Origin: an uncultured Oscillospiraceae bacterium
Lineage (GTDB): Bacteria > Bacillota > Clostridia > Oscillospirales > Oscillospiraceae
Assembly (NCBI GenBank): GCA_910588365.1
Contig: CAJUQS010000170.1
Coordinates: 1-33,044 of the forward strand
Length of the DNA stretch: 33,044 nucleotides
Direction of reading: 5' to 3'
Positions 30,229-33,044 of this stretch are shown in pieces. The translations under genes and the position numbers were made by a program. The notes under the pieces are model-generated. The model did no database searches, had not been told where the DNA came from, and saw only the letters and a list, made by a program, of their open reading frames with translations. Position 1 is the first letter of the stretch. Each line of letters begins with the position of its first letter.

Positions 30229-30750
30229 TCATCGTCCCGCCGGGCGCAGCTCCATCTTGATCCGCCGCCACACCTCGCCCATGCAGGCGAACTCTCCCCC
30301 GTCCTGCGTCTCCGCCGGGCGGAAGCCGCAGGACTCGTAGCACCGCCGGGCGGCCAGGTTGTTGTCAAACACCACCAGGGTGATTTTCTTCGCCCCGGCG
30401 CACTGGAAGGCAAACCGGGCGGCCAGGCATATCAGCTCCCGGCCGTATCCGCGCCCGCGCCTGCTGCCGTCCACGATGACGAACCCGAAGTGGATCGTGT
30501 CCATGCTCCCGTCCGCGCAGCGCATGGTCAGGTGGCCGGCGGGCCTGCCGTCCTCGTCCACGGCCGTCATCTGCCAGCGGTCCGGCCGGTTTCCGCATCT
30601 GTCATAGTAGTCGTTCAGCGCCTGTGGCGTCAGCGGGCAGGGGCAGTCCAGCAGGCGGTCCGCGCTCCACTGGCGAAGGGCGTACTCGCTGCCTGTCCAC
30701 TTGACGATCTCCCGGGCGTCGTCCGGCGCGTAGGGTCTCAGCCGCAGCAT
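30229..30750 (-). CDS. GNAT-family N-acetyltransferase (first of two)
   Basis: The 173-residue protein has a GNAT fold: an N-terminal MLRLRPYAPDDAREIVKW segment, a central strand region GFVIVDGSRRGRGYG carrying the acetyl-CoA phosphate loop (R.GRG.G), and a final NNLAARRCYESCGFRP motif. These proteins use acetyl-CoA to modify small molecules, proteins or tRNA; the substrate is unknown. ATG 30750 has GGAGG upstream and overlaps the previous gene's end by 13 bases, so translation is coupled. Position between tRNA-modifying enzymes makes an RNA-linked role possible, but GNATs are common enough that this is weak. Confidence 0.87.
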   Translation of the reverse strand: MLRLRPYAPDDAREIVKWTGSEYALRQWSADRLLDCPCPLTPQALNDYYDRCGNRPDRWQMTAVDEDGRPAGHLTMRCADGSMDTIHFGFVIVDGSRRGRGYGRELICLAARFAFQCAGAKKITLVVFDNNLAARRCYESCGFRPAETQDGGEFACMGEVWRRIKMELRPAGR

Positions 30751-31232
30751 ACCGGTTCCTCCAAATCCTTGATGTACCACACGTCGCAGGAGAAGTGGCC
30801 GGTGTCCAGCAGGGGCCTGTCCAGCCTGCGAAAGCCCCACTTCTGATAGAAGCGGTTGGCGGCGGTCATGTTGTGCAGCGTCTCGATATAGCACTGCTTG
30901 TAATACTGTCCCGCATAGGCCAGGCACAGCGCCATCAGCTCCCGGGCCGCACCCGTCCCCCGGACCTGGGGCAGGCAGTACATCTTCTGCAGCTCGCAGA
31001 CCCGGTCCGTGAGCCCCCCGATGCCCGCGCCGCCCACGGCCCGGTCCGCCCCGTCGGCAACGACCCAGTACCGGAAGCCCTCCCGGCTGTAGACCTCGGA
31101 GAAGCGGCCCAGATCGGGATCGCACCAGGCCGTGCCCTCCCGGTTCCAGCCGAACTCGATGAGGCAGGAGCGGATGACGCCCTCCACGTCCCGGTTGTCC
31201 CGGGGCGCGATCTCCCGGATTGTGTACACCAT
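30738..31232 (-). CDS. GNAT-family N-acetyltransferase (second of two)
   Basis: The 164-residue protein shows GNAT motifs: VYTIREIAPRDNRDVEGVI at the N-terminus, a CoA loop region LPQVRGTGAARELM, and a C-terminal NMTAANRFYQKWGFRRL motif. MYCLPQVRGTG fits the beta-4/alpha-3 loop that binds pyrophosphate. ATG 31232 is chosen because GGAGG lies 10 bases upstream and earlier residues lack homology. It begins 5 bases after the trmB stop, in the same direction, and its end overlaps the next GNAT by 13 bases. The two GNATs differ in sequence, so they are not recent duplicates. Confidence 0.87.
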   Translation of the reverse strand: MVYTIREIAPRDNRDVEGVIRSCLIEFGWNREGTAWCDPDLGRFSEVYSREGFRYWVVADGADRAVGGAGIGGLTDRVCELQKMYCLPQVRGTGAARELMALCLAYAGQYYKQCYIETLHNMTAANRFYQKWGFRRLDRPLLDTGHFSCDVWYIKDLEEPVCCG

Positions 31233-31237
31233 GGCGC

Positions 31238-31900
31238 TCACGCCTCCCCCGCGGCGGTCCGGTCCGCCATCGTGCCCACGCACCGGTTGATGGGCAGGCC
31301 CCCGGCGAAGAATTTGGCCTCGTAGTCGGTCATCACCCCCCGGGGGCCCTCCCCGTGGAGGTTCCGGGTCACCTCGCTGAGCTCGTACCCGGCCGCCGGG
31401 AACTCCAGCAGGGAGAACTCGAAGAGGGGCTGGTTATCGGTTTTGAAGTGGATCTGGCCGCTGGGGCGCAGCACCTTGCGGTAGGTCTCCAGAAAGTCCC
31501 GGTGGGTCAGCCGGCGCTTGGCCTGCCCCCTGGGCGGCCACGGGTCGCAGAAGTTGATATAGATGAGGTCCGCCTCGCCCTCGTCGAAGTAGTCCGGCAG
31601 CAGGGCCGCGTCCCCCACCAGAAAGAAGACGTTTTTCAGCTCCAGCTCCATGGCCCGCTCCATGGCCACCACCAGGGCGTCCGGCACCTTCTCGATGGCC
31701 ACGAACAGCACGTCCGGGTTCTGCCGGGCCGTCTCCACGGTGAACCGGCCCTTGCCGCAGCCCAGCTCCAGCCGCAGCGCGCCGGCGCCGGGCATCAGCG
31801 TCTCCCGCCACCGGCCCCGCAGGGCGAAGCCGTCCCGGATCCGGCAGGCGGCGCACCGCTCCATCCGGGGAATCAAATTTTTCTTTTTTCGCATCCGCAT
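31238..31900 (-). CDS. trmB: tRNA (guanine-N7-)-methyltransferase
   Basis: The 220-residue SAM-dependent enzyme makes m7G46 in tRNA variable loops. The SAM-binding motif is ELGCGKG (45-51). The TrmB signature NFCDPWPP is at 116-123 and KTDN at 153-156. The basic N-terminus (MRMRKKK) probably contacts RNA. Length is normal. ATG 31900 has GGAGG 9 bases upstream. It is the first gene after a good promoter (31932-31960), leading into two acetyltransferase genes and mtaB. This suggests an operon of tRNA modification plus unassigned acetylation. Confidence 0.95.
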   Translation of the reverse strand: MRMRKKKNLIPRMERCAACRIRDGFALRGRWRETLMPGAGALRLELGCGKGRFTVETARQNPDVLFVAIEKVPDALVVAMERAMELELKNVFFLVGDAALLPDYFDEGEADLIYINFCDPWPPRGQAKRRLTHRDFLETYRKVLRPSGQIHFKTDNQPLFEFSLLEFPAAGYELSEVTRNLHGEGPRGVMTDYEAKFFAGGLPINRCVGTMADRTAAGEA

Positions 31901-31931
31901 GGGACTCTACCTCCAGTGCAGTTATCGCCTG

Positions 31932-31960
31932 ATTGTACCACGCCCCGGCGGGAAATACAA
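31932..31960 (-). promoter_or_regulatory. Probable promoter of the trmB operon
   Basis: On the minus strand TTGTAT (31955-31960) and TACAAT (31932-31937) are 17 bases apart, about 30 bases before the start codon. Confidence 0.65.
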
Positions 31961-32012
31961 GAAAGAGATTCCCCCGCCGGCGGCAGTTCCGCCGTTTTTT
32001 TCCGCTTCCCTA

Positions 32013-32041
32013 TTGGTTTTGCCGGGGAAGTGTGGTATACT
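32013..32041 (+). promoter_or_regulatory. Probable promoter of the metallophosphoesterase gene
   Basis: TTGGTT (32013-32018) and TATACT (32036-32041) are 17 bases apart, 79 bases before the ATG. The leader contains GC-rich sequence before the AGAGGAGA ribosome binding site. Confidence 0.7.
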
Positions 32042-32120
32042 GAGCTGTCAAACACCGGCCCCCCGCCCGGCTGCCGGCATCCGGCGGCGGGGCGGCGGGG
32101 CCCTGAAAGAGGAGAATGCC

Positions 32121-32981
32121 ATGGCCAGATCGGTCCGCAGGCGGAGGCGGCGTCCCCACCGCCTGCTGAAGCTGTTGGTGCTGTTGGCGCTGTGCGCCGT
32201 TTTTTTCTGGTGGAGCAACCACTCCCTGCAGACGGATCGCTTCACCTACCGCTCCCCCCGCCTTCCCGCCGGATTTGACGGCTGCGTGATTGTCCAGCTG
32301 TCGGACCTCCACGGCGCGGACTTCGGGGAGGGAAACCGGGAGCTGACGGAGAGGGTCCGGGCGCTCTCCCCGGACTATATCTTCCTGACCGGGGATCTGC
32401 TGGACCGCTACCGCCGCACGCCCCAGAGCTACGCGGTGGAGCTGGGCCGGGCCATGGCGGGGATTGCACCCACCTACTTTGTCACCGGCAACCACGAGTG
32501 GGCCCTGCCGGACGTGCCGGGGCTGAAGCGGAAGCTGGAGGAGGCCGGGGTGACGGTGCTGAGCAACGAGACGGCGGTCCTCGCCAGGGGCGGGGACGAG
32601 ATCGTCCTGGCGGGCATCGACGACCCCAACGGCTACGCGGATCAGAAGACGCCGGAGGAGCTGGCGGAGGAGGTCCGCGCCGCCTGCGGGGACGCCTTCT
32701 GGCTGCTCCTGGCCCACCGCAACAACTATTTTGAGGACCGCTACAGCCTGCTGGGGGCGGATCTGGTGATCTCCGGCCATGGCCACGGGGGCCTCATCCG
32801 CCTGCCCTTCACCGATGGCCTGGTCAGCGTGGAGCGGACGCTGTTCCCCTCCTTCACGGCGGGGTTTTACGAGGCCAACGGCGGGGAGGTCTTTGTCTCC
32901 CGGGGACTGGGGAATTCCGGGCCCAGCTTCCGGCTGTTCAACCGGCCCCAGGTGGCGGTGCTGACCCTGGAGCGGGGATAG
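32121..32981 (+). CDS. Membrane-anchored metallophosphoesterase (YkuE/YaeI-like)
   Basis: The 286-residue protein starts with an Arg-rich segment and one membrane helix (about 15-32), placing the enzyme outside the membrane. The calcineurin-like core has the metal motifs SDLHG (61-65), GD (91-92), GNHE (123-126), AHR (199-201) and GHGHGG (219-224), in the order typical of the family. YkuE-type enzymes act on phosphate esters; lipid or cell-wall-related substrates are suggested for relatives. ATG 32121 follows an AGAGGAGA site; the frame is open upstream but only non-coding sequence precedes. No partner gene is seen in the window. Confidence 0.9.
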   Translation: MARSVRRRRRRPHRLLKLLVLLALCAVFFWWSNHSLQTDRFTYRSPRLPAGFDGCVIVQLSDLHGADFGEGNRELTERVRALSPDYIFLTGDLLDRYRRTPQSYAVELGRAMAGIAPTYFVTGNHEWALPDVPGLKRKLEEAGVTVLSNETAVLARGGDEIVLAGIDDPNGYADQKTPEELAEEVRAACGDAFWLLLAHRNNYFEDRYSLLGADLVISGHGHGGLIRLPFTDGLVSVERTLFPSFTAGFYEANGGEVFVSRGLGNSGPSFRLFNRPQVAVLTLERG

Positions 32982-32989
32982 CGTCGCTT

Positions 32990-33044
32990 CAAGGTCACTT
33001 CTATGTGGGGGCTTCGCGCCCCCACGCCCCGCGGTTACTTTTTG
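32990..33044. repeat. Repeat-like sequence at window end
   Basis: GTGGGGGCTTCGCGCCCCCAC forms a short hairpin and is followed by GGTTACTTTTTG. The layout resembles 5600-5640 inside the pilus cluster, suggesting another dispersed repeat cut by the window edge. The hairpin may also serve as a terminator for the metallophosphoesterase gene. Confidence 0.5.

Overview
The window looks like chromosome of a GC-rich, low-oxygen Bacillota of the Oscillospiraceae / Flavonifractor-Lawsonibacter type. This is inferred from gene content and style: a GroEL-like Gly-Met tail, a DnaD-like/DnaI-like helicase-loading pair, the SRP RNA gene directly upstream of dnaX, MtaB and ComFB homologues, an SLH-anchored subtilase, strong GGAGG ribosome binding sites, and many hairpin-rich intergenic repeats. 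No rRNA, tRNA, CRISPR array, phage gene or intact transposase was found.

Layout. 1-480: the 3' tip of a probable groL inside a two-copy, 231-bp-period repeat, then a terminator. 594-2585 (+): DnaD-like and DnaC/DnaI-like replication proteins. 2664-7667 (-): an incomplete type IV pilus cluster (transglutaminase-like lipoprotein, PilC/GspF platform protein, four small single-pass proteins of which one has a prepilin signature, and PilT). 7928-9142 (+): a SARP/BTAD-type regulator with a degenerate GGDEF-like tail. 9351-10160 (-): an amidohydrolase. 10485-10925 (+): a small secreted Cys-rich protein in a locally A+T-richer patch. 11097-11263: a MITE-like element abutting a PstS-like lipoprotein gene (-). 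12259-13866 (-): pyrG. 14051-14518 (-): an AbrB-like protein. 14761-14929 (+): SRP RNA, then dnaX. 17085-22186 (-): a three-gene phosphorelay and c-di-GMP operon (REC-HD-GYP-PAS-GGDEF regulator, HPt protein, hybrid histidine kinase with two receivers). 22493-23113 (+): a flavin oxidoreductase. 23320-24798 (-): malQ. 24926-28180 (-): subtilase with three SLH domains. 28350-28637 (-): ComFB. 28917-31900 (-): trmB, two GNAT acetyltransferases and mtaB, probably one operon. 32121-32981 (+): a membrane-anchored metallophosphoesterase.

How it may fit together (inference). The pilus cluster, the c-di-GMP synthesis/degradation regulator, the ComFB homologue and the regulator with a dead GGDEF domain suggest that surface attachment or DNA uptake is tied to cyclic-dinucleotide signalling. 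The remaining genes are housekeeping.

The most distinctive non-coding signal is a family of structured repeats. Each arm carries an A/T hairpin, a short linker and a second hairpin with an 8-bp stem and a 3-4 nt loop. Arms occur singly upstream of pyrG and dnaX, and as inverted pairs around a terminator between convergent genes. Several copies differ by compensatory base-pair changes, which argues that the RNA or DNA structure is maintained.
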